The notes beneath the pieces are model-generated. The model worked only from the letters and a program-made list of their open reading frames with translations, made no database searches and was not told where the DNA came from. A program made the translations under genes and the position numbers. Shown here in pieces: positions 1 through 5,174 of a stretch of DNA of 6,110 nucleotides. Origin of the DNA: Pedobacter sp. Its GTDB lineage: Bacteria > Bacteroidota > Bacteroidia > Sphingobacteriales > Sphingobacteriaceae. The stretch spans positions 1 through 6,110 of the forward strand of contig JAQBOT010000391.1 in NCBI GenBank assembly GCA_028287885.1, read 5' to 3'. Every line of letters begins with the position of its first letter. Positions within the stretch are counted from its first letter, which is position 1.

Positions 1-23
1 TTGACTTGTTCTTTTTCGGCCAT
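1..23 (-). CDS. Possible 5' end of a divergent gene (partial, leaves the window)
   Basis: On the minus strand an ATG at 23-21 opens a frame reading MAEKEQV and continuing past the left edge. Only seven full codons are visible, so no family can be named. Support comes from the preceding minus-strand motif TAATTTTGC (35-27), a good match to the Bacteroidota -7 element TAnnTTTG. Divergence from the gene at 59 would also explain this short 35-nt spacer. It could still be a chance ATG inside another gene or non-coding DNA. Confidence 0.4.
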
Positions 24-27
24 GCTG

Positions 28-35
28 CAAAATTA
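28..35 (-). promoter_or_regulatory. TAATTTTG -7-like motif for the leftward gene
   Basis: Read on the minus strand this is TAATTTTG followed by C, matching the Bacteroidota sigma-A -7 consensus TAnnTTTG. It ends only four bases before the minus-strand ATG at 23, so a transcript starting the usual few bases downstream would have almost no leader. No clear TTTG/TTG -33 element is seen at the expected distance, which lowers confidence. Confidence 0.3.
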
Positions 36-46
36 GGAAGAATAAG

Positions 47-54
47 TAAATTTG
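47..54 (+). promoter_or_regulatory. TAAATTTG -7-like motif for the DUF2027 gene
   Basis: TAAATTTG matches the Bacteroidota -7 consensus TAnnTTTG exactly and ends four bases before the ATG at 59. As with its divergent partner, no convincing -33 TTTG is visible. It would imply a leaderless or nearly leaderless mRNA. Chance occurrence in AT-rich spacer DNA is possible. Confidence 0.3.
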
Positions 55-58
55 AACT

Positions 59-694
59 ATGCAAATAAAATTAGGAGACTTCGTCCGTTTTGTGGACGAG
101 AATTTAGAAGGATATGTGACGCGCATTATAGATAAAGATACCATTGGGGTTACGGATGTGAACGATTTTGAGATACCGGTGCAGGCCTCCAAGGTGACTT
201 TAGTGCATGGAGAAATTCCCGATGATAACGCTGTTGTTTCGAACCGCCCTGCTTCAGTTATTCCAGAAGCCGAATTCATTAAGGATGGGGTTTACCTTGG
301 CTTGGTTAGCGACCAGCATACGACTTCAGTGGCACACTTTCATTTGGTGAATGAAACTTCATACGACCTGCTTGTTGCTTTTACAACAGAAAAAGGCGAG
401 CACTTCAAAGGTGAGTTTGCAGGTACCGTTTCCCGTCATTCAACCAAAAAGATCTATTCGGCAAATATGACGGACATTCAGATCTGGCCAAAATTCCGAA
501 TCGAAGTGTTATTCCATACGCTTGCCGATTTCGAACCGAAAGCCGCCTTGTTGTTCAACCAGGCGATCAAGGGCAAAGACCTTTCGGTAGCTAAGCAGGA
601 GATCGCATTGCTGAAAAACAAGGGTTGGCTTATCCAGCTCGACAGCAAAGAAGCGCCGTTGGATTTGAGTAAACTCCGTGATATTTTTAAATAG
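59..694 (+). CDS. DUF2027-family protein without a C-terminal Smr domain
   Basis: The 211-residue product begins with a compact beta-rich module (about 1-50: KLGDFVRFVDE, GYVTRIIDKDTIGV, FEIPVQASKV). This is characteristic of DUF2027 proteins of Bacteroidota, which are often annotated as Smr/MutS-family proteins. A second region (about 72-200) holds HFHLVNET, FKGEFAGTVS, KIYSA and the alpha-helical LLKNKGWLIQLD stretch typical of the family's middle domain. Family members I recall are about 330-360 residues and end in a Smr domain (DLHIE-type motif). Here the frame stops at LRDIFK, just where the linker to Smr would start, and no Smr-like sequence follows. No signal peptide or membrane segment is present, so it is probably cytoplasmic. 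Its function is unknown; loss of Smr would remove any nuclease or DNA-binding role tied to that domain. The start is the first ATG, with no Shine-Dalgarno sequence. It converges with the DUF6266 gene across 2 nt. Confidence 0.8.
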   Translation: MQIKLGDFVRFVDENLEGYVTRIIDKDTIGVTDVNDFEIPVQASKVTLVHGEIPDDNAVVSNRPASVIPEAEFIKDGVYLGLVSDQHTTSVAHFHLVNETSYDLLVAFTTEKGEHFKGEFAGTVSRHSTKKIYSANMTDIQIWPKFRIEVLFHTLADFEPKAALLFNQAIKGKDLSVAKQEIALLKNKGWLIQLDSKEAPLDLSKLRDIFK

Positions 695-696
695 TC

Positions 697-1341
697 TTAG
701 TGCAGGAGAACCAGGCCAGTATAGCTGCTTTTAGATATTTGCTTCCGGTCTTCTGTTATAAATGCAAGGTAGGTCTCAAAGCTATCTTGCTCAATTTCCG
801 GATATATCTCCAGGATTTCATGCCCAACAGATCTTTTTGCCCCACCTATGGTGTAAAAAGATCTTTTTGTTTTTACTGAATAGGCAAGGAGCATCACCTG
901 ATCTCTCCGGCTTGAATATTCAAGCATTTCATCGAAATCCCAAGAGAATTTTAGATGCAATCCATCAACCACTTCAACCTTCGGGTTTACAGCGCTACTG
1001 AGAATTCCATCGGATACCAAAAGGTTTTGGAAATCCAGTTCCAAGTTAGGGAACTCACCCTTCGTTGCAGCCTTAATTGCATGCGCGATAGCTACGTTAT
1101 GTGCAGTTTGCCCCCCAGTCGTGCTTAAGGAAAACCCGATGTTAATAAAGTTTTTTGAGGGATTGATGAAGCTGTTCGCGAGTTTAACCCGGAGCTGGTG
1201 TGCCTTTTGTTTATGCGTAAAGTTCTGCGGTTGTGGGTCGCCTTTGCCTCGGATGCAAGGTGTTCCAAGTCTTTCATAACCGATGATGTTACTGATTGAG
1301 CCGGTAATTGGGCCCAGAATTCCTTTTTTAATTGTTGCCAT
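697..1341 (-). CDS. DUF6266 family protein (function unknown)
   Basis: The 214-residue product has the marks of DUF6266, a Bacteroidota-restricted family of unknown function often present in several copies per genome. The N-terminus is MATIKKGILGPITGSISNIIG with a G-rich turn. Next comes a Q/K-rich helical stretch (about 44-58, HKQKAHQLRVKLAN). In the middle is GQTAHNVAIAHAIKAATKGEFPNLELDFQ (about 77-105), and the C-terminal part is beta-rich, with TIGGAKRS and SKSSYTGLVL near the end. No signal peptide, membrane helix or catalytic motif can be seen, and strand-rich spacing suggests a beta-sandwich C-terminal half (inference). The ATG at 1341 gives the usual M-A-x-I-x-K-G-I-L-G family start. 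No Shine-Dalgarno sequence precedes it; a GTTTAAC/GTTAAAC dyad lies 18-36 nt upstream. The upstream spacer carries an 11-bp tandem repeat. It is tail-to-tail with the DUF2027 gene. Confidence 0.85.
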   Translation of the reverse strand: MATIKKGILGPITGSISNIIGYERLGTPCIRGKGDPQPQNFTHKQKAHQLRVKLANSFINPSKNFINIGFSLSTTGGQTAHNVAIAHAIKAATKGEFPNLELDFQNLLVSDGILSSAVNPKVEVVDGLHLKFSWDFDEMLEYSSRRDQVMLLAYSVKTKRSFYTIGGAKRSVGHEILEIYPEIEQDSFETYLAFITEDRKQISKSSYTGLVLLH

Positions 1342-1358
1342 TGTAAGATGCGTTAATT

Positions 1359-1377
1359 GTTTAACAATAAGTTAAAC
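1359..1377. promoter_or_regulatory. Perfect dyad GTTTAAC-N5-GTTAAAC upstream of the DUF6266 gene
   Basis: Seven-base arms GTTTAAC (1359-1365) and GTTAAAC (1371-1377) are exact reverse complements separated by AATAA. They lie 18-36 nt upstream of the DUF6266 start codon, over the probable core promoter or 5' leader. Symmetry and position fit an operator for a dimeric repressor. The arms are AT-rich, so a chance palindrome or a weak mRNA hairpin is also possible. No exact TAnnTTTG element was found on this strand nearby. Confidence 0.4.
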
Positions 1378-1446
1378 GTAAACATAATAAAGCGTCTTTT
1401 CAAACTTGTTGATCATGCGTTTGTCTTAGGGATCTAGCCTGGCTTC

Positions 1447-1467
1447 CCCTTACTAAAAAGGTAAGGG
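1447..1467. repeat. Hairpin: CCCTTAC-N7-GTAAGGG
   Basis: CCCTTAC (1447-1453) and GTAAGGG (1461-1467) are exact reverse complements around a 7-nt loop. The stem extends by two more pairs (TT/AA) if one extra C at 1446 is bulged out. The right arm is the first unit of the adjacent 11-bp tandem repeat, so the left arm is in effect an inverted copy of that unit. It is far from any stop codon (105 nt or more) and no long T-run follows, so a simple terminator is unlikely. Confidence 0.5.
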
Positions 1468-1514
1468 AAAGGTAAGGAGGAGCTAAGTAGGAACTAACCC
1501 GGAGCTAGCCCGGA
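1457..1514. repeat. Degenerate 11-bp tandem repeat, five units
   Basis: In a fixed 11-base phase the units start at 1457, 1468, 1479, 1490 and 1501, with a partial sixth (GGA) from 1512. Consensus is approximately RRAGSTAASSS. The first two units are nearly identical (AAAGGTAAGGG type; 1457-1467 and 1468-1478 differ at one base). The last two (1490-1500 and 1501-1511, GGAGCTAGCCC type) differ from each other at two bases. The units drift from a GGTAAGG form to a GCTAGCCC form across the array. The patch is clearly richer in G/C than its surroundings. Its role is unknown: repeated protein-binding sites, decayed recombination DNA or a small repetitive element are all possible. Confidence 0.6.
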
Positions 1515-1600
1515 ATAATACATGTTGTATCGCGTTTATAAGGCTGAAGCACGACAGCAACCTGGATATTTGAAATCTCGTTTTGGTTAGAAAAGACCAT

Positions 1601-1608
1601 TAAATTTG
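1601..1608 (+). promoter_or_regulatory. TAAATTTG -7 element with upstream TTTTGG, probable promoter of the GAF-PAS gene
   Basis: TAAATTTG matches the Bacteroidota -7 consensus TAnnTTTG. A TTTTGG at 1581-1586 lies about 15 nt upstream, slightly closer than the usual -33 spacing. A start near 1613-1616 would give a leader of about 55 nt before the ATG at 1671. This is a more conventional arrangement than the second match TATATTTG (1661-1668), which touches the start codon. Confidence 0.4.
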
Positions 1609-1670
1609 GTATACTTTCCTTAAATCGCGTACATTGTATATGCTTAATAAGCCGATCTTATATATTTGAG

Positions 1671-2771
1671 ATGTCCCAAAAAGAAGGTAACCGTGTGCAA
1701 ACTGTAAATCGGTTTTTAAATCTGGAGTTCAGTAAGGAGAAAGAACTTCAGGAAATTGTGACTTTTGCCGCTGAAGTTTGTGGTACGTCAACTGCTGCAA
1801 TTACGCTTTTAGGCGAGGACACCCAATATTTGCGATTTAAATACGGAATTGATGTTGACACAACTTCAAGGCACGATTCCTTTTGCAATTTAGTAATTGA
1901 AGACAAAGAAGTCATGGCAGTTCCAAACGCAATAACGGATAAACGTTTCCGTTCCAACCCTTTTGTAACCGACAGCCCAAATTTTCGGTTCTATGCAGGA
2001 TCGCCATTAATCACACAAGACGGCTACAATTTAGGGAGCTTATGTGTTATGGATCAGGTTCCAAGAGACCTTACAAACCTTCAGAAGAAAATGTTGCAGA
2101 TCCTTGCAAAGCAGGTGATCCAGCTAATGGAATTCGATGCTTCTTTACAAATCCTGAAAGATCAGAATGAAGAAGCTAAGATTTCAGAAATAGCCATCAG
2201 GTCCTTTTTTGAAAGTTCAATTGATGGCCATTTACTACTCGGGACAAATTTCGAAGTGCTTGCGTTTAATAAAGTATGGGAGAGCCATGTAAGAATACAC
2301 TATGGTGTGCAACTTGAAAAAGGCAAGTCTATGGCTCTCTTCGTAAACGCCGAAAACCTGAGTGTTTTTTATAAGGAGTATACGAAAGCACTTAAAGGTA
2401 CAGCCTTTTCTGTGCAAAGAAAACTGAAGTTTTTTTCAGAATATACCTGGCACATAATTAAATATGAACCAGCGTTTGATGCATCAGGCCAAATCATCGG
2501 AGTTACGGTTAATGCTACAGACGTATCGGCGAAAGTAGCACAGGAGGAGACTGTTGAGGCCCAGGGGCAATCACTTCGGGAGATCGCCTTTATACAATCA
2601 CATGAATTTCGAAAACCAGTTGCATCGATCCTAGGGTTAATGCACATACTTACATTGGAAGGCCATACCTCAAAGATTAAGGAACTCCAGCTAATGGAAC
2701 AAGCGGTGCAAGAACTAGACGACAAGATCAAGCTTGTTGTTAGCTACACGGATAGTTCACATGCAATTTAA
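1671..2771 (+). CDS. GAF-PAS-HisKA protein lacking the kinase ATPase domain
   Basis: The 366-residue soluble protein has a GAF domain at about 10-150 (CGTSTAAITLLGED, FRFYAGSPLIT, GSLCVMDQVPR), the form common in Bacteroidota sensor kinases. A helical linker follows at about 150-175. A PAS domain spans about 176-288 (FFESSIDGHLLLG, YEPAFDASGQIIGVTVNATDVS). Last comes a dimerisation-type helix with the H-box SHEFRKPVASILGL, where His311 sits at the phosphoacceptor position. The protein ends at SSHAI after the second HisKA helix (LDDKIKLVVSYT), with no N, G1, F or G2 boxes of the HATPase_c domain. It therefore cannot autophosphorylate by itself. It may be phosphorylated by a partner kinase, heterodimerise, or act as a phosphotransfer or sensory adaptor (inference). 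No response regulator is adjacent. The ligands of both sensory domains are unknown. A GTG at 1695 is an alternative start. It converges with the TMEM175 gene across 1 nt. Confidence 0.85.
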   Translation: MSQKEGNRVQTVNRFLNLEFSKEKELQEIVTFAAEVCGTSTAAITLLGEDTQYLRFKYGIDVDTTSRHDSFCNLVIEDKEVMAVPNAITDKRFRSNPFVTDSPNFRFYAGSPLITQDGYNLGSLCVMDQVPRDLTNLQKKMLQILAKQVIQLMEFDASLQILKDQNEEAKISEIAIRSFFESSIDGHLLLGTNFEVLAFNKVWESHVRIHYGVQLEKGKSMALFVNAENLSVFYKEYTKALKGTAFSVQRKLKFFSEYTWHIIKYEPAFDASGQIIGVTVNATDVSAKVAQEETVEAQGQSLREIAFIQSHEFRKPVASILGLMHILTLEGHTSKIKELQLMEQAVQELDDKIKLVVSYTDSSHAI

Positions 2772-2772
2772 C

Positions 2773-3354
2773 TTAATCTTTATCGGCCAATTTACTTTCA
2801 ATACGTTTGTCTGGAATGAACCAAAATGCCGCAAGAAGCGTATATATAACAATACTAAATAGAGGTTGAAATAGCGCAATTGCGGTAGCTAAAGCATAGA
2901 TTAGCATTGAAATTTTTGTTTTTATGTCTCTTTGGTAAGCCTGGCCAACTTTTGATTCTTTTCCTTCTACTCTGATCACCAATAAGGCTAATATATACCA
3001 GGCAACGCTCGCCATAAACAAGATGAATCCATACACAGCCACCGGAATAGAAGAGGTATAGTGTTCACCCATCCAGGCTGTAGAGAAAGGAAACAGTGAA
3101 AGCCAGAAAAGCAGGTGGAGGTTGGCCCATAAGATTTTGCCATTTACGCGTTCCACGGCTTGCCACAAGTGATGGTGGTTGTTCCAGTAGATGCCAACAT
3201 AAATGAAGCTTAATATGTACGCTGTAAATTTATGGATTAAGGGTTTGAGATCTTCCCAGTTGCCGCCCTCTGGCGCTTTTATTTCCAGGATCATGATTGT
3301 AATAATGATGGCCATTACACCATCGCTGAATGCCTCTAGTCTTTTTGCGTTCAT
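2773..3354 (-). CDS. TMEM175-type (DUF1211) potassium channel family membrane protein
   Basis: The 193-residue protein opens with RLEAFSDGVMAIIITIMILE, the family signature RxxxFSDG on the first helix. Six membrane segments can be seen, at about 8-26, 41-57, 74-94, 103-127, 147-163 and 164-181. A conserved-looking NNHHHLW (58-64) follows helix 2 and WANLHLLFWLSLFPF is in helix 3. Length and layout match bacterial TMEM175 proteins, which carry one six-helix repeat and assemble as tetrameric K+ channels of the inner membrane. The isoleucines of helix 1 (16-18) lie where the hydrophobic gate of that family is found. The start at 3354 places the signature at residue 5, as is usual. There is no Shine-Dalgarno sequence. 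It is divergent from the sigma factor gene and tail-to-tail with the GAF-PAS gene. A shared job with either is not indicated. Channel selectivity is inferred from the family. Confidence 0.88.
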   Translation of the reverse strand: MNAKRLEAFSDGVMAIIITIMILEIKAPEGGNWEDLKPLIHKFTAYILSFIYVGIYWNNHHHLWQAVERVNGKILWANLHLLFWLSLFPFSTAWMGEHYTSSIPVAVYGFILFMASVAWYILALLVIRVEGKESKVGQAYQRDIKTKISMLIYALATAIALFQPLFSIVIYTLLAAFWFIPDKRIESKLADKD

Positions 3355-3450
3355 AGAATGTAAGTATTTTTTTCAAATTTCTGCAGATGGAATTAGCACG
3401 AATATATATAAATAAAAAAGAGCGGGTTCATACTTCTATTAAGCCTATAG

Positions 3451-3467
3451 AATGTGTATCGCACATT
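3451..3467. promoter_or_regulatory. Dyad AATGTG-N5-CACATT in the divergent intergenic region
   Basis: Six-base arms AATGTG (3451-3456) and CACATT (3462-3467) are exact reverse complements around TATCG. The dyad sits roughly midway between the TMEM175 start (3354) and the sigma factor start (3549), where an operator could act on either or both genes. No family-specific operator consensus is recognised. Confidence 0.3.
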
Positions 3468-3490
3468 GCAGGGAGTACGTAAGAGTTGCT

Positions 3491-3506
3491 TTTAATTAAT
3501 ATTAAA
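3491..3506. promoter_or_regulatory. AT-only dyad TTTAAT-N4-ATTAAA upstream of the sigma factor gene
   Basis: TTTAAT (3491-3496) and ATTAAA (3501-3506) are inverted around TAAT, 43-58 nt before the sigma factor ATG. It may be an UP-like or regulator-binding element. The composition is only A and T, so chance formation is quite likely. Confidence 0.2.
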
Positions 3507-3520
3507 GTTACATTCAGACA

Positions 3521-3528
3521 TTAATTTG
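3521..3528 (+). promoter_or_regulatory. TTAATTTG, near-match to the -7 element for the sigma factor operon
   Basis: TTAATTTGC differs from the Bacteroidota -7 consensus TAnnTTTG only at the second base. It would place transcription start near 3533-3536, about 15 nt before the sigma factor ATG at 3549. No TTTG is seen at the -33 distance. An ECF-dependent promoter of unknown consensus could equally lie here. Confidence 0.25.
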
Positions 3529-3548
3529 CCGAATAAATATGAATAGGT

Positions 3549-4049
3549 ATGATTGTACTGGCTATTAAGCAGGGTAACGAAAGTCAGTTCGAAACATCTT
3601 ATATGGTATGGCATTCAAAGGTCTACTTGTATTTTTATCAAAAAACCAGGTCCATCTACATGGCGGAAGAACTGGTCCAGCTTACCTTTATCAAGCTATG
3701 GAATTTCAGGCACACTTTAGACGAAGCACTTCCGCTAGAGGCTCAATTGTTTACCATAGCAAGAACAACTTTGCTTGATTATTTGAAAAAGCAGGCAAAT
3801 CAACAGCGCCTCCTTAAAGCAGTAAAAGAAGAAACACCGCAACAGGTAGATCCGTCCTGGGAATTCGACTATCTAAAGCGCATTCATGCATCACTGAATG
3901 CATTGCCACCAATTCGTAAACAGGTATTTGAATTAAATCGCCTGGAAGGTTTCTCCAACCGCGAGATAGCTGAAAAGCTCGCGATTTCCATACGGACGGT
4001 CGAAAAACACATCTCATTAGCCATAAAACAGTTGAAGTTGCTCCGCTAA
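3549..4049 (+). CDS. ECF sigma-70 factor, Bacteroidota FecI-like
   Basis: The 166-residue protein has sigma region 2 at about 5-72 (IKQGNESQFE, VYLYFYQKTRSIYMAEELVQLTFIKLW), with the usual DxVQxTF-like motif here written ELVQLTF. A variable linker at about 73-105 follows. Region 4 is at about 110-163 (LNALPPIRKQVFELNRLEGFSNREIAEKLAISIRTVEKHISLAIKQL) with its helix-turn-helix. It should recruit RNA polymerase to the promoters of the linked transporter genes, held in check or activated by the FecR protein encoded 55 nt downstream. The start is forced: the in-frame upstream codons are GGT, ATA and TGA. This makes the N-terminus about 10-20 residues shorter than many relatives. A nine-codon frame from an ATG at 3539 overlaps the start in another frame, so a frameshift near the N-terminus cannot be excluded. 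No Shine-Dalgarno sequence is present. Confidence 0.9.
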   Translation: MIVLAIKQGNESQFETSYMVWHSKVYLYFYQKTRSIYMAEELVQLTFIKLWNFRHTLDEALPLEAQLFTIARTTLLDYLKKQANQQRLLKAVKEETPQQVDPSWEFDYLKRIHASLNALPPIRKQVFELNRLEGFSNREIAEKLAISIRTVEKHISLAIKQLKLLR

Positions 4050-4057
4050 TATTTCAA

Positions 4058-4081
4058 ACACGTTACGTGTATTCCTTTTTT
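4058..4081 (+). terminator. Weak hairpin plus T-run between sigma factor and fecR-like genes
   Basis: ACACG (4058-4062) and CGTGT (4066-4070) form a 5-bp stem with a TTA loop, followed after five bases by six T residues (4076-4081). It begins 9 nt after the sigma factor stop. The stem is short for an intrinsic terminator. If real it would be an attenuator lowering anti-sigma and transporter transcripts relative to the sigma factor. It could also be an operator-like dyad. Confidence 0.3.
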
Positions 4082-4104
4082 CAATCGTATTGTATTAAAG
4101 GACC

Positions 4105-5163
4105 ATGAAGATTTCACAAGAATTAATAGATCGTTTTTTTCAAGGGCTCTGTAATGCGGAAGAGGCCGAGGCTGTACTGTTTTATTTTGAGTCTGATCCA
4201 ACGGCTAAGGAAAGGTACTTAGGGAAATCTGAATGGGATAATGTATCCGAAACGGAAAACACCGTATCCAGGGGGTCTGGCGCAAGAATGCTACAGAATA
4301 TCAGATCTGCAACTTATCAGAAGCCTTCGAGAAAAATCTCCTTAAAGCATTTATCTGTAGCGGCCTTACTGTTAATAACAGCTGGTGCTTTTCTTTTTTT
4401 ATTAACCGATCATAACGCGCATTTGCTGCTACCCGCTTCAAAACAACACAAGGTTTGGAAATCAGTTCGTAATACAGGCAATAAGGATATGCGCTTGGTA
4501 TTGGAAGACGGCTCAATGATCGTACTTGCCGGACATTCTGACCTTTCCTTTCCAGTACATTTTAGCCACAGCAGCCGACCGCTTAAACTTAGTGGAAAAG
4601 CCCTCTTCAAGGTTGCGAAAGATAAAACGAAACCATTTGTTGTATTTGCGGGTAACACCTCAACAACCGCATTAGGAACCGAGTTTATTGTCGATTCCAG
4701 AAATGGGGTGGAAATGACAGACATCCGTTTGCTTGAAGGTAAGGTTTTGGTTAAAGTATCAAATGGAAAGTCTGTTGGCGGCGAGGGCCGCATTCTGGTG
4801 CCAAAGCAGGAGCTTATCTATTCCAAAATCACCGGGATGATTATCGTAAAGCCGATTGGGGGGAATGGCAAAGAAGCCTTTAAAACAACCAGGAAAGTGG
4901 TACTTCCAATAAAAAGCGGTCTTGACATATCCTTCAACAGGGAGCCGGTCAGTTCCATATTCCCCGCCTTGGAATTGGCATACAACACCAAAATAAATTT
5001 CAGCAGTGTTGATATGGAGGATCATTATTTCACCGGCAGTTTTCATAAGGAGGATACCTTAGAAAGGATTCTCACTGTGATCGGTGCCACAAACAACCTC
5101 GAAGTGAAAAGAGTAGGTTCAGCCTACCAAATTCGCAAGTTAACAAGGAAAATTCACCAATAA
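4105..5163 (+). CDS. FecR-family anti-sigma factor with C-terminal DUF4974
   Basis: The 352-residue inner-membrane protein has a cytoplasmic N-terminal region (about 1-78) with the anti-sigma-type start ELIDRFFQGLCNAEEAEAVLFYF. One transmembrane helix follows at about 83-101 (LSVAALLLITAGAFLFLL). A periplasmic FecR domain spans about 118-215 (RLVLEDGSMIVLAGHSDLSFP, LSGKALFKVAKDKTKPFVV, TTALGTEFIV, LLEGKVLVKV). A C-terminal DUF4974 domain lies at about 272-345 (ISFNREPVSSIFPALELAYNTKINF, TGSFHKEDTLERIL), structurally akin to STN domains. Length and order are typical for Bacteroidota. It is expected to bind the ECF sigma factor encoded just upstream and to relay a signal from an outer-membrane transporter. 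AAAGGA at 4097-4102 is a ribosome-site-like sequence, unusually close to the ATG (2 nt). The SusC-like gene follows after 11 nt, implying co-transcription. Confidence 0.93.
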   Translation: MKISQELIDRFFQGLCNAEEAEAVLFYFESDPTAKERYLGKSEWDNVSETENTVSRGSGARMLQNIRSATYQKPSRKISLKHLSVAALLLITAGAFLFLLTDHNAHLLLPASKQHKVWKSVRNTGNKDMRLVLEDGSMIVLAGHSDLSFPVHFSHSSRPLKLSGKALFKVAKDKTKPFVVFAGNTSTTALGTEFIVDSRNGVEMTDIRLLEGKVLVKVSNGKSVGGEGRILVPKQELIYSKITGMIIVKPIGGNGKEAFKTTRKVVLPIKSGLDISFNREPVSSIFPALELAYNTKINFSSVDMEDHYFTGSFHKEDTLERILTVIGATNNLEVKRVGSAYQIRKLTRKIHQ

Positions 5164-5174
5164 ACAAATCATGT

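Larger units (their letters stand above)
1342..1670. other. 329-nt intergenic region between divergent DUF6266 and GAF-PAS-HisKA genes
   Basis: I see no convincing gene here. From left to right it holds a dyad (1359-1377), an A/T-rich stretch, a G/C-richer patch with a hairpin and 11-bp tandem repeats (1447-1514), a small imperfect palindrome ATACA-TGT-TGTAT (1518-1530), and promoter-like motifs for the rightward gene (1601-1608 and 1661-1668). A 22-codon frame at 1522-1590 is present but unsupported. Confidence 0.7.

Noticed and set aside
762..1001. 79-codon plus-strand frame across the DUF6266 gene
   Set aside because: It lies entirely antisense to a well-supported family gene and its translation shows no domain features.
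1447..1467. Hairpin CCCTTAC/GTAAGGG as an intrinsic terminator
   Set aside because: Both flanking genes start, not end, at this spacer, and no T-run follows on either strand at the right distance.
1455..1515. 11-bp repeats as a CRISPR array or phage attachment site
   Set aside because: Units are contiguous without spacers, too short for CRISPR repeats, and no cas, integrase or tRNA gene is present.
1522..1590. A 22-codon reading frame (MLYRVYKAEARQQ...) between the repeat array and the GAF-PAS gene promoter
   Set aside because: No ribosome site, no recognisable peptide motif and a length expected by chance. It starts inside a small palindrome and could be non-coding.
1519..1639. Two TACAT-TGTAT-like palindromes (1519-1530 and 1630-1639) as paired operator sites
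   Set aside because: They differ in spacing by an inserted base, are AT-rich, and are too weak to support a shared regulator.
4410..5046. Long minus-strand frames within the fecR-like gene
   Set aside because: They are antisense to a clear FecR/DUF4974 protein and have no recognisable motifs.
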